Of a DNA stretch of 64,000 nt, positions 21,449-31,200 are shown piece by piece. The notes beneath the pieces were generated by a model that did not search any database, was not told where the DNA came from, and was given only the letters and a program-made list of their open reading frames with translations. Numbering within the stretch: position 1 is the stretch's first letter; each line of letters opens with the position of its first letter. A program made the position numbers and the translations under genes. This stretch comes from Arthrobacter sp. B0490 (GTDB lineage Bacteria; Actinomycetota; Actinomycetes; Actinomycetales; Micrococcaceae): NCBI RefSeq assembly GCF_002929355.1, contig NZ_PJIR01000001.1, positions 319,404-383,403 on the forward strand, read 5' to 3'.

Positions 21449-24400
21449 GTGGATCTGCACGTCACGCTCGCGAGCGCTCCCCCGTGCGCGTTCCCCACCC
21501 GGGAGATCGTGGTCGACACCCTGGCCCTGCCCACGGGTGCGGCGCTCGCCGCCCGGCTGGCGGCCGCGGGGTACCGGGGGCCCTTCGCGATCGACGGCGC
21601 ACCGCTCGCGGCGATGACGGCATGCGTGGGGAGCCTGACGGACGGCGCGATCATCGTCTGCGGATCCTCCCCGCTCCAGGACGACGCGCCGCCGATGCCC
21701 CATCTCGTCTTCGTCGTCCGCTCGGGCCCGGACGCCGGGCAGGTGGTCCCGCTGCGGCGCGGCGGCTACACGATCGGGCGGGCGGCCTGCGACATCGTGA
21801 TCGCCGACCCCGCGCTCTCACGCCGGCACGCGCTCCTCACGGTGACCGGGAACGCCATCGTCCTGGAGGATCTGGCGTCGGTGAACGGGACCTTCGTGGA
21901 CGGCCGACGCATCGGCACGGCGGAGGTCACGGTGTCGGCGGCCCTGCGACTCGGCGGGAGCCGGTGCCGCATCGAACTGGTCGACGGCGACGGATGGCGC
22001 TACGTCCCGCCCGCCGACGTCCTCGCACCCGTGCAGGTCGGACGCGAACCCCCGAGGGCACCGTCCCGCGTCCTGGTCCTCACCGCCGTGCTGCCGCTGG
22101 TCCTCGGCATCGTCCTGGCGGCGACCACGGGCCTGTGGTTCTTCCTGGCCTTCAGTGCCCTGTCGGCGGTGACCGGATCGGTTCCCCTCGCCGTCCATCG
22201 GCGGAACGGCCGCGTCTTCGCGGACGCCCTTCGCGAAGCGGCCGAGCGCGACCGCGTGCGCCGGATGCTCGCCGTCCCGGACCCCGGGCAGACCGCCCTC
22301 GACGCCCTGCGCGCCTGCCGGCCCGTCGCCGGAGGGCCCGCAGCAGGGGCGCAGCCGCTCGCTGCGGAGATCCTGCTGAGGATCGGCACGGCGGACCAGC
22401 CGGCCAATCTCGCCACGGCGCGGGAGCCTGCCTTCGTCCCACCGGTCCTTCAGGACCTGCCGCTGGTCCTGCCCTGTCGGGCGGGCCGACCCGGCGCGAC
22501 ACCGGGCGGGGCCTCGGAGGGGACATCGGGCGGCGTGGCCGGGGAGTCCTTCACCATCACGGGCGACCCCGCCGCCGTCCTGGGCAGCCTGCGCGCCCTG
22601 CTGCTCCAGGTCGCCCACCCCGAGCAGGGATCACCTCCCGTGGTCTGCTGGGGTTCGGCGCGGCACCTCCCGGTCCACGCCCGGTTTCTCCCGAACGTCC
22701 TGCTCACCAGGGACCCGCGGGTCCTGGCCGGGATCGACCGCCGGGCCGGCGTCCTGCTCGTCCTCCAGGTCGCGGAGGACCTTCCCGAGGGTGCCCGACG
22801 CCCCGACGCGGTCGTTGTCCGCTTCCGGCTGGACGGGGCCGGCGCCGGTCACGCGACGTCCGGGACCGCGCTGCCCGCGGCGGGCATGGTGATGGCGGCC
22901 GACGGCGCCCGTGCGCGCATCGACGGGCGGGAGTACCGGGTCGTTCCCGACGGCGTCTCCGAGCGGACGTTCGAGCGGACCGCCCGGGCGCTCGCCCGTG
23001 CCGCGCGGCACCGGCCCGGAACCCGTACCCGACCGGGGCCGGGAGACGGATCGGACGTGCCGTCCTCGGTCTCCCTCTGGTCCGGGCAGTCCGGGCCGGA
23101 CACCCTCGCCTCGTCGGTCCCCGGCCGCTGGGCTGCGGCCGACGCCCGGCGGCCGACCGCGTTCGTCGGGCGGTCGGCTGCCGGGCCCGTGGCGATCGAC
23201 CTGGTCCGGGACGGCCCCCACCTCCTGGTCGCCGGCACCACGGGCTCCGGCAAGTCCGAGTTCCTGAGGACCCTGGTGCTCGGACTGGCACTCGACCAGC
23301 CTCCCCGGCACCTGTCCCTGCTCCTCATCGACTACAAGGGCGGCTCCGGGCTCGGCGCACTCGCCGCGCTCCCCCACTGCGTGGGGAGCCTCACGGACTT
23401 GTCCCCCGAATCGACGGCCAGGGCCCTGACCTCGCTGCGGGCGGAACTGCGACGCCGGGAACTCCTGTGCGCCGGCCACGGCGCCCGGGACCTCGACGGA
23501 CTGCGCAGGATCTCGCCGGCCACCTGCCCGGCCAGGCTGGTCGTGGTGATCGACGAGTTCCGGGTCCTGGGCGACGCCGTGCCGACCGCCGTACCGGATC
23601 TGATGAGGATCGCCGCCCTCGGCCGGTCGTTGGGCGTCCATCTCGTACTCGCCACCCAGCGGGTACAGGGAGCGGTGACGCCCGAGCTGAGGGCGAACAT
23701 CACGACGTCGGTGCTGCTCCGGGTCCAGACCGCGGTGGAGTCGCAGGACCTCCTCGGGTCCGGCGCGGCGGCCGAGATACCGGTCGACGCCCCGGGGCGG
23801 GCCTTCGTGCGCCGCGGGGCCGAAGCGCCCGTCGCCGTCCAGGTCGCCTCGCCGTCAGGACTCCCGACGGCGGACCGGAGGCCCGGCTGGCAGGACGTCG
23901 CGGCCTACCTCGGAGGGGCGGCAGCGGATCCTCGCCCCGGGGAGGCCGCCGGCACCCCCGATACCGAGGATGCGGGAGGTCCTCCCCGGGATCCCCTCGT
24001 GGAGGCGGTCGCCGGACTCGCGGCGGCCGCCCGTGGCGCGGCGGCCTGGCGAGAGCCCCGCCCCGTGCTGCCACCGCTGCCCGTACGCCTCACGCCCACG
24101 GCGTGTGCCGGCTTCCGCCCGGTCGGGCCCGGCCCGTCCCCCGCGGACGCCGTCGGCGTGGCGCTCGGGATCGTCGATCTCCCCGGGCGCCAGGCACAGC
24201 ACGTGCTGCGCTGGCACCCCGACAGCCACTCGCACCTCGCCCTCGTCGGTCTTCCCGGCAGCGGTGTGGCAGAGGCACTCGCGGCCGTCGTGGCATCCCT
24301 GCCCGGGAGCGACCCGGACCTCCACCTGTACGTGCTGGACGGCGACGGGACATTGGGGCGGTGCTCCGCGGACCCGCACGTCGGTGCGTACGTCCTGCCG

Positions 24401-25699
24401 CAGGAGACGAGGCGGGCCGGCCGCGTCCTCGAACGGCTGGCGGCGCCGGGGCCCGGAGGGCGCGCCACCGGCCGGATCGTGCTCGTGGTCACCGGCTGGG
24501 CACGGTGGAGCAGTCGGTTCCGCAACGGGCGCCTCGCACGGGCGGAGGACGACCTGCAGGCGCTGGTCCGGGACGGTGCCAGGAGCGGCGTGAGCGTCCT
24601 CGTCGACGGCGACCGGGACCTGACCACGTCGCGGTTCTTCCCCCTGCTGCCGAACCGCGTCTACCTGCCCCTCGGTGCGCATCAGGAGACGACCATGACG
24701 TGGCCGGCGATGCCGCCGATCGATGCCGTTCCCGGTCGGGGATTCGCGCAGGGACCGATCACGGGCGGCTGGGGAGACGGCACGTGCCAGCTCGTCACGG
24801 ACCGCACGGACCCGACGGACCTCATGGATCCCGCGGGCGCCGGGCCGGTCCGCCCGCCCGTCCGGACTCCCTTCCCGGTGCATCCCCTCCCCCGCGAGGT
24901 CGGCCTGGCCGGCATCGCCGTGGCAGGGACACCGGACCGGCTGGTGGCGGGTGTGCACGGCGACGACCTGGAGCCGTTCTCCCTCGCCCTCCACCCCGGC
25001 GACGTCTACCTGGTGCTGGGACAGCGAGGATCGGGACGCACGAACACGCTGCGCGTGCTGGCGGAGTCCGCCGGGCGCCTGATCCCGCCCCGCTCCGTCC
25101 TCGTGCCGCCCGCCGGCGCAGCGGGACTACCGGCGCCCGCGTACTGGCGGGACGTCGCCGGCGGTACGGGGCCGGGCGCCCTGGACGGGTACATCCTCGT
25201 GGTCGACGACGCGGACCGGCTGCCCGCCGATGTACAGCAGGCCCTGGCCGGCTTCGTGGCGCGGGGCGCCGCGTGCGTCCTGTCCGCCACCCCGGGTCCG
25301 GCCCTCCTGACGCGCGTCCCCCTCGCCCTGCAGGCCCGCGCGGCGGGACGCGGACTCGTCCTGGCGCCGAGGACGGCGGGGGACGGCGACTTCTTCGGGG
25401 TGCGGCTCGACACGGACGGGGAGCCCGTCGCGGGCCGGGGCTTCGCCTGCGACCCGACAGGAGTCACCGAGGTGCAGATCGCCCGCGTATCCGGAGGGAC
25501 GGAAGGACCGGAAGGGATCCGCGGGCCGGGGGCGGCGGACGACACCCCGGAACGGGTCGGCGGCCCCTACAGTGCCTTCCCGGTCACCGTGGTGCGGACC
25601 GTGTACCCGACGACCGGTCCGGAGAAGAGCGTCACGATGACGACGGCGGCGGGGACGAGGAGCGCCACCCCGATGAGCGGTGCGCCGATGGAGAAGTAG
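21449..25699 (+). CDS. FHA-FtsK/SpoIIIE ATPase, EssC/EccC-like
   Basis: The 1416-aa protein resembles the membrane motor of type VII secretion. An FHA phosphothreonine-binding domain (about 85-190; GYTIGR at 106-111, then SRRH and SVNGTFVDG) precedes two hydrophobic helices (about 207-245). The first FtsK domain has an intact Walker A G596-TTGSGKS and Walker B VVVIDE (D702, E703). The second and third nucleotide sites are degenerate: GLPGSGVA at 934-941 lacks Lys, and GQRGSGRT at 1191-1198 has Arg for Lys. Start is GTG 21449 after a GGAGG site. No WXG100, EccB, EccD or mycosin gene is nearby. The last 44 or so residues are encoded opposite the next gene. Confidence 0.8.
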   Translation: MDLHVTLASAPPCAFPTREIVVDTLALPTGAALAARLAAAGYRGPFAIDGAPLAAMTACVGSLTDGAIIVCGSSPLQDDAPPMPHLVFVVRSGPDAGQVVPLRRGGYTIGRAACDIVIADPALSRRHALLTVTGNAIVLEDLASVNGTFVDGRRIGTAEVTVSAALRLGGSRCRIELVDGDGWRYVPPADVLAPVQVGREPPRAPSRVLVLTAVLPLVLGIVLAATTGLWFFLAFSALSAVTGSVPLAVHRRNGRVFADALREAAERDRVRRMLAVPDPGQTALDALRACRPVAGGPAAGAQPLAAEILLRIGTADQPANLATAREPAFVPPVLQDLPLVLPCRAGRPGATPGGASEGTSGGVAGESFTITGDPAAVLGSLRALLLQVAHPEQGSPPVVCWGSARHLPVHARFLPNVLLTRDPRVLAGIDRRAGVLLVLQVAEDLPEGARRPDAVVVRFRLDGAGAGHATSGTALPAAGMVMAADGARARIDGREYRVVPDGVSERTFERTARALARAARHRPGTRTRPGPGDGSDVPSSVSLWSGQSGPDTLASSVPGRWAAADARRPTAFVGRSAAGPVAIDLVRDGPHLLVAGTTGSGKSEFLRTLVLGLALDQPPRHLSLLLIDYKGGSGLGALAALPHCVGSLTDLSPESTARALTSLRAELRRRELLCAGHGARDLDGLRRISPATCPARLVVVIDEFRVLGDAVPTAVPDLMRIAALGRSLGVHLVLATQRVQGAVTPELRANITTSVLLRVQTAVESQDLLGSGAAAEIPVDAPGRAFVRRGAEAPVAVQVASPSGLPTADRRPGWQDVAAYLGGAAADPRPGEAAGTPDTEDAGGPPRDPLVEAVAGLAAAARGAAAWREPRPVLPPLPVRLTPTACAGFRPVGPGPSPADAVGVALGIVDLPGRQAQHVLRWHPDSHSHLALVGLPGSGVAEALAAVVASLPGSDPDLHLYVLDGDGTLGRCSADPHVGAYVLPQETRRAGRVLERLAAPGPGGRATGRIVLVVTGWARWSSRFRNGRLARAEDDLQALVRDGARSGVSVLVDGDRDLTTSRFFPLLPNRVYLPLGAHQETTMTWPAMPPIDAVPGRGFAQGPITGGWGDGTCQLVTDRTDPTDLMDPAGAGPVRPPVRTPFPVHPLPREVGLAGIAVAGTPDRLVAGVHGDDLEPFSLALHPGDVYLVLGQRGSGRTNTLRVLAESAGRLIPPRSVLVPPAGAAGLPAPAYWRDVAGGTGPGALDGYILVVDDADRLPADVQQALAGFVARGAACVLSATPGPALLTRVPLALQARAAGRGLVLAPRTAGDGDFFGVRLDTDGEPVAGRGFACDPTGVTEVQIARVSGGTEGPEGIRGPGAADDTPERVGGPYSAFPVTVVRTVYPTTGPEKSVTMTTAAGTRSATPMSGAPMEK

Positions 25700-25989
25700 G
25701 GGAACGCCAGGATCACCAGGAACAGCTGGACGACGAGCGAGGGCGACCTCGGCCAACGGAAGCCCGCGGCGAGCTGCCGGGCGAGGGCCATGAGGCCCGC
25801 GCCGACCAGGAGCAGGAGGACTGCCATGAAGACCGATCCCCCGACGGAGAGGGCATCGTCGCTGAAGGCGGTCACCACGAAGCCGGCGGCGACCGCGAGC
25901 AACGCGACCGCCTCGAGCACCAGGATCGCCGCGATCAGGAGGACGCCGCGGGGGCGGCTCGAGGGAGGCAGGGCTGGGTCAGGAACCAC
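25567..25989 (-). CDS. Small four-helix membrane protein
   Basis: This 140-aa protein (GTG start) has four clear transmembrane helices: VLLIAAILVLEAVALLAVAAG, VFMAVLLLLVGAGLMALA, LVVQLFLVILAFPYF and GVALLVPAAVVIVTLFS. The helix pattern and a short basic cytoplasmic tail argue for a real gene. I do not recognise a function; similar short proteins are common in Micrococcaceae. Its 3' end overlaps the 3' end of the FHA-FtsK gene by 133 bp in convergent orientation. Neither reading frame has an earlier stop. Confidence 0.72.
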   Translation of the reverse strand: MVPDPALPPSSRPRGVLLIAAILVLEAVALLAVAAGFVVTAFSDDALSVGGSVFMAVLLLLVGAGLMALARQLAAGFRWPRSPSLVVQLFLVILAFPYFSIGAPLIGVALLVPAAVVIVTLFSGPVVGYTVRTTVTGKAL

Positions 25990-26099
25990 CCTCGAACCCT
26001 ACCCGACGTGCTGCGCCCTCCCCCGGGGACGACAGGACACCGGCGCTGCTGTGACTAACCCCTCATGCGCACGGTCAATCGGAGCTGTAAAACCCTTGT

Positions 26100-26113
26100 T
26101 TACCCGCTGGTAA
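26100..26113. promoter_or_regulatory. Short palindrome upstream of whiB1
   Basis: TTACC-CGCT-GGTAA is a 5-bp inverted repeat with a 4-bp centre in the 243-bp gap before whiB1. It could be an operator; no regulator is assigned. Confidence 0.3.
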
Positions 26114-26166
26114 CGTGACAGCCTTAAAAGCAGTGGATACCCGGGGGGCCCAGAGTCGGCCCCCTT

Positions 26167-26197
26167 TACTATGAGCCCGCTCGTGAATCTTTTCACA
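26167..26197 (+). promoter_or_regulatory. whiB1 promoter region with a Crp-type site
   Basis: TACTAT (26167-26172) is a -10 candidate. Just after it, 26182-26197 reads CGTGA-N6-TCACA, one mismatch from the Crp consensus TGTGA-N6-TCACA. In M. tuberculosis whiB1 is controlled by the cAMP receptor protein Rv3676. Placed downstream of the -10 box, this site would more likely repress than activate. A TGTGA half-site lies near 26050. Confidence 0.5.
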
Positions 26198-26232
26198 AAC
26201 GAAGAGCGAGGCCGAAGGAGAATGTGATCACC

Positions 26233-26481
26233 ATGGATTGGCGTAGTCGTGCAGCCTGCCTGGACAAGGACCCGGAACTGTTCTTCCCGGTCGGCAACAC
26301 CGGACCGGCCCTCCTCCAGATCGAGGAGGCCAAGAGCGTCTGCCGCCGCTGCCAGGTGCAGGACACCTGCCTGCAGTGGGCCATCGAGTCCGGGCAGGAT
26401 GCCGGAGTATGGGGAGGACTGAGCGAGGACGAGCGTCGGGCGCTGAAGCGCCGGGCCGCGAGGGCCCGCCGCGCCTCCTGA
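26233..26481 (+). CDS. whiB1: Iron-sulfur regulator WhiB1
   Basis: This is an 82-aa Wbl-family regulator that binds a nitric-oxide-sensitive [4Fe-4S] cluster and interacts with the main sigma factor. Cluster ligands are C9, C37, C40 and C46, the same positions as in M. tuberculosis WhiB1, and the turn GVWGG is at 58-62, followed by a basic C-terminal tail (LKRRAARARR). That register supports the ATG at 26233 (MDWRSRA). A GTG at 26224 would add three residues and lies closer to AAGGAG (26215-26220). It is convergent with pdtaS, matching Rv3219-Rv3220c. Confidence 0.95.
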   Translation: MDWRSRAACLDKDPELFFPVGNTGPALLQIEEAKSVCRRCQVQDTCLQWAIESGQDAGVWGGLSEDERRALKRRAARARRAS

Positions 26482-26522
26482 CCCGAGCCGGGAACTCCCG
26501 GATCAGCCGGTCGGCGCACCGG

Positions 26523-26565
26523 CAGACGACGAAGGGCCGCCCACCGGGCGGCCCTTCGTCGTCTG
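26523..26565. terminator. Bidirectional terminator between whiB1 and pdtaS
   Basis: A perfect 20-bp stem (26523-26542 with 26546-26565) has a 3-nt loop and outer arms GACGACGAAG and CTTCGTCGTC. It serves both convergent genes. Confidence 0.88.
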
Positions 26566-26593
26566 CGTGGCAGTCGCCCTCCCGGGGCGCGCG

Positions 26594-28072
26594 TCAGGGG
26601 CCCTGGTTCAGGCGCAGCGGGAGTTCGATGGTCACCGAGGTCCCGCCACCGCCCCGGGTACGCCACTCGATCGTCCCGCCCAGTTCACTCGTGACCAGCG
26701 TCCGGACGATCTGCAGTCCCAGCCCCTCCGCGTGGCCGCCCGCCGGCAGACCGACGCCGTCGTCGGCGATCGTCACCCGCAGGATCTCCTCCTCGTCGAT
26801 CACGGCCCGGCGGTTCGCCATGAGCCACACGGTGCCCGCGCGGCCGGAGAGACCGTGCTCGACGGCGTTCGTGACGAGTTCGTTGATCACGAGGGCGAGC
26901 GGCGTCGCGAGATCGCTGGGGAGTTCGCCGAAGTCCCCGCTGCGCTCGGTGCGTACCGCCTGGGACGGCGACGCGACCTCGGCGGACAGGCGGAACTGCC
27001 GTGAGATGAGCTCGTCGAAGTCGACGCTCTGCGCGAGGCCCTGCGACAGCGTCTCGTGGACGAGGGCGATGGTCGACACGCGGCGCATGGCCTGCTCGAG
27101 GCCCAGCTTGCCCTCCTCGCTGACCATCCGGCGGGACTGCATCCGGAGCAGCGCCGCGACGGTCTGGAGGTTGTTCTTCACCCTGTGGTGGATCTCTCGG
27201 ATGGTCGCGTCCTTGGACACCAGTTCCATTTCCCGGCGACGGAGTTCCGAGACGTCCCGGCAGAGGACGAGGGCCCCGAAGCGCTCCCTCTCGTCACGCA
27301 GGGGGATGGCCCGCAGCGACAGGCTGACCCCGCGTGAGCCGATCTCGGTGCGCCAGGGCATCCGCCCCGTGACCACCAGGGGAAGCGTCTCGTCGACCAT
27401 CCGACGGTCCTTCAGCAGCGCCGTCGTGATCTCCGCGAGAGGTCGCCCCTCGAGGGTCTCGACGTCGCCGAGACGGCGGAACGCCGACACCCCGTTCGGG
27501 CTCGCGTACTGCACGATCCCGTCCACGTCGAGCCGGATCAGCCCGTCGCCCACGCGGGGAGCACCCCGGCGGGATCCGGTCGGCGTCGCGAAGTCGGGCC
27601 ACAGCCCGAGCGTGCCCATGCGCAGGAGATCGTAGGCGCACTGCCGGTAGGTCAGCTCGAGCCGCGACGGCATCCTCGAACTGGACAGGTCCATGTGGGT
27701 CGTCACGACCGCGAGGGTGCGCCCGTTCCGCACCATCGGCACGGCCTCCACGCGCATCGCCATCTCCGTGGTCCAGTTCGTCTCGCCGGAGCGTTCGATC
27801 TTCTGCGTCTCCCAGGCCACGTCCACGAGCGGCTGCAGGTCGGCGCGGATCCGCTCGCCCACGAAGTCGCTGTGGAAGACGGTGTGCGACGTCGACGGAC
27901 GGGCGTGGGCCAGGGCGACATAGCCGCCGCCGTCCAGCGGGAACCACAGGGCCAGGTCGGCGAACGCGAGGTCGGCCACCATCTGCCAGTCGCCGACGAG
28001 GAGGTGGAGCCACTCGGCGTCGCCGGGTTCGAACCCTGTGTACTCGCGGATGGGATCGGTGAAGATTGCCAT
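26594..28072 (-). CDS. pdtaS: Sensor histidine kinase PdtaS
   Basis: The 492-aa cytoplasmic kinase has no transmembrane helix. Residues 1-150 form the N-terminal GAF-like sensor, about 175-285 a PAS domain ending in LVLCRDVSELRRREMEL, then a HisKA_2 helix with phosphoacceptor region IHHRVKNNLQT (H295/H296), and an HATPase domain with NELVTNAVEHGL, DDGVGLP and GLGLQIVRTLV. In mycobacteria PdtaS signals to PdtaR, an ANTAR RNA-binding regulator; pdtaR is not in this window. ATG 28072 begins at MAIFTDPIREYTGF, the family start. Convergence with whiB1 is as in M. tuberculosis. Confidence 0.93.
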   Translation of the reverse strand: MAIFTDPIREYTGFEPGDAEWLHLLVGDWQMVADLAFADLALWFPLDGGGYVALAHARPSTSHTVFHSDFVGERIRADLQPLVDVAWETQKIERSGETNWTTEMAMRVEAVPMVRNGRTLAVVTTHMDLSSSRMPSRLELTYRQCAYDLLRMGTLGLWPDFATPTGSRRGAPRVGDGLIRLDVDGIVQYASPNGVSAFRRLGDVETLEGRPLAEITTALLKDRRMVDETLPLVVTGRMPWRTEIGSRGVSLSLRAIPLRDERERFGALVLCRDVSELRRREMELVSKDATIREIHHRVKNNLQTVAALLRMQSRRMVSEEGKLGLEQAMRRVSTIALVHETLSQGLAQSVDFDELISRQFRLSAEVASPSQAVRTERSGDFGELPSDLATPLALVINELVTNAVEHGLSGRAGTVWLMANRRAVIDEEEILRVTIADDGVGLPAGGHAEGLGLQIVRTLVTSELGGTIEWRTRGGGGTSVTIELPLRLNQGP

Positions 28073-28208
28073 GGGATCTCTCTGTTGCTCGGGACGAACG
28101 CGGCAGCTCGCGCCGCACGGAGTGCGCGACGACAGGCCGGACCCGCGGATCGAGGAGCCGCAGGTCCAGTCTGTCACCCTCGGCCGTCGACGCCGACAGG
28201 ACGGGCCA

Positions 28209-31200
28209 CTACCGGACGATGGACCTCAGGAGCCGAAGGGCCACGGACAGGGACGAGATGTCGTCCTGCTCCAGCAGGTTGACCTCGGCGAACATGTTGC
28301 TCGCGCGCTGCAGCTGGTCGGCGTTCAGTTCCTGCCACGCGAGGAGCCGCTCCCCCGCGTCGCGGTCCTGCAGGTCGCCGGTGGCCCGCATGACGGCGAC
28401 CGTGATGTCGGCCACCGTCGAGTACAGGTCGTCGCGCAGTGCAGCCCGGGCCAGGGCCTGCCAGCGGTCCGTCCGCGGCAGCTTCGTGATGCGCTCGAGC
28501 AGGTTGTCGACCTCGAAGCGGTCGTACACCGCGTAGTACACCTTCGCGATGTTCTCGACCGGCTCGTCGACCCGGCGGGTGCTGTAGGCGATGTCCAGCA
28601 GCGCGAAGGACTCGAACTGCTCGGCCCAGTGCCGTCCGAGCTCCGCCGGCAGGTCCCACGCCGTCGCCGTCGCCGTCGCCTCCCGCGCCCGCTCGAGGTC
28701 GCAGCCGCGCAGGTACTCCCCGAGCCGCGAGCGGAAGGGCGCGACGAGCGGCTTGAACGCGTCGATGTCCTCGCCCACGGCCGTGCCCTGCTCCACGTGG
28801 TTGACGAACCATCGCACGGCCCGATCCAGGAGCCGGCGCAGGTCCAGGTGGACGGTGGTCCAGTGGTCCGTGGGGAAGTCCGCGGGCAGGGCCGCGAGCG
28901 CGTCGACGGTCTCGTCCAGCGAGTAGATCTCCCGCAGGGCCACGAAGGCGCGGGCCACCACCGGCTCGGGTACCGACGTCTCCTCCATCACGCGGAACGC
29001 GAACGTGATCCCCCCGAGGTTGATGATGTCGTTGGCGATGACGGTGGAGATGATCTCCCGGCGCAGCGGATGCGTGTCGAGCAGGTCGTCGAAACGCTCC
29101 ACGAGTCGGCGCGGGAAGTAGCGCCGGAGGGTGCCCCTGAAGTACGGGTCGTCGGCGAGGCCGCTGGCGGACAGGACCTTCGTCAGCTCGATCTTCGCGT
29201 AGGCGGCGAGCACCGACAGCTCCGGGGAGGTGAGTCCCTGCCCCGCGTCGATCCGGCGGCGCAGCTCGGCCGTCGTCGGGAGCGCCTCGAGCTCCCTGTC
29301 GAGCTCGGCCTTCTTCTCCAGCCAGTCCATCATCCGCTCGTAGCTCGGACTCCACTCGATGACCCTCTGGCGGTCGTTGAGCAGGAGGACGTTCTGGTCG
29401 ATGTTGTCCTGCAGGACGAGTCGGCCGACCTCGTCGGTCATCGACTGCAGGAACTCCGTGCGTTCCGCGGGCTGCAGGCGTCCGGCGCGCACCATCCGGT
29501 CGACGAAGATCTTGATGTTGACCTCGTGGTCGGAGCAGTCGACACCGGCGCTGTTGTCGATGGCGTCGGTGTTGAGGAGGACACCGGCCAGCGCGGCCTC
29601 GATCCTGCCCCGCTGCGTCATGCCGAGGTTGCCGCCCTCGCCGACGACGCGGGCGCGCAGTTCGCTGCCGTCGACGCGGATGGCGTCGTTCGCGCGGTCA
29701 CCGACATCGCCGTGGGTCTCGTCCGTCGCCTTGACGTAGGTGCCGATGCCGCCGTTGTAGAGCAGGTCCGCGGGCGCGCGGAGGATGGCCTTCAGCACCT
29801 CCGGGGGGCTGAGCCGCGTCACGCCCGCGTCGAGCCCAAGCGCTTCCTGCACCTCCGGGGAGATGGGGATGGACTTGGCCTGCCTCGGGTAGACACCGCC
29901 CCCGCGGCTGATGAGGGTGCTGTCGTAGTCCTCCCAGCTCGATCGCGGGAGGTCGAACAGCCGTCGGCGCTCCGCGAAGGACCGGGCAGCATCGGGGTCC
30001 GGATCGAGGAAGATGTGGCGGTGGTCGAAGGCCGCGAGGAGGCGGATGTGCTCGGACAGGAGCATGCCGTTGCCGAACACGTCACCGCTCATGTCGCCCA
30101 CACCGACCACTGTGAAGTCGTCGGTCTGCGTGTCGACGTCGAACTCGCTGAAGTGCCGCTTCACGGACTCCCACGCGCCCCGGGCGGTGATGCCCATGGC
30201 CTTGTGGTCGTAGCCGACGGAACCCCCGGAGGCGAACGCGTCGCCGAGCCAGAAGTCGTACTCGGCGGAGAGTTCGTTGGCGATGTCGGAGAACGACGCC
30301 GTCCCCTTGTCGGCCGCGACCACCAGGTAGGTGTCGTCGTCGTCGTGCCGGACCACGCGCGCGGGCGGCAGCACCGATTCGGTGGTGCCGTCGGTGGTGA
30401 GGTTGTCCGTGATGTCGAGCAGCCCCCGGATGAACGTGCGGTAGCTCGCCTGGCCCTCGGCGAGCCACGCCTGACGGTCGACCGACGGGTCGGGCAGCTG
30501 CTTGGCGAAGAAGCCGCCTTTCGCGCCGGTCGGCACGATCACGGCGTTCTTCACGGTCTGCGCCTTCACGAGCCCGAGCACCTCGGTGCGGAAGTCCTCG
30601 CGTCGGTCGGACCAGCGGAGGCCGCCGCGGGCCACCTTGCCGAACCGGAGGTGGACTCCCTCGACCTGGGGCGAGTAGACCCAGATCTCGAACTTCGGCC
30701 GAGGGAACGGCGCGCCGTCGATCCGGGAGGTGTCGAACTTGATGCTGACGTGCCGCTTGTCCTGGAAGTAGTTGGTGCGGAGGCTCGCGCCGATGAGGTT
30801 CGCGAAGGTGCGCAGGACCCGGTCCGCGTCGAGGGTCGGCACACCCTCCAGCCCCTCGTCGAGCGCCGACCGCGCCGCGTCCACGGCGGCCGGTCGGTCG
30901 CCGTCGAGGTCGGGATCGAAGCGGGCGCTGAACAGGGCGACGAGCGCACGGCTGACCTCGCCGTTACGCAGCAGGGTGTCCGCGACGAAACCGTAGGAGT
31001 TCGTGTTGCCCATCTGCCGCATGTACTTGGCGTAGGCGCGGAGGATCAGCACCTGGCGCCAGCCGAGCTCGTCGCTCAGCACGAGCCTGTCGAACGCGTC
31101 GGACTCGCTGTCGCCCGTGACGGCGGCACTGAAGGCATCCTGCAGCAGGGCGGCGGTGCCGAGCGGGGAGATGCCGGCGGGGTACTTGAGGCCGAGGTCG

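Noticed and set aside
21484..26058. A 1524-codon frame overlapping the FHA-FtsK gene in another phase
   Set aside because: The product is Arg/Pro/Gly-rich without structure, whereas the chosen frame has FHA and Walker motifs.
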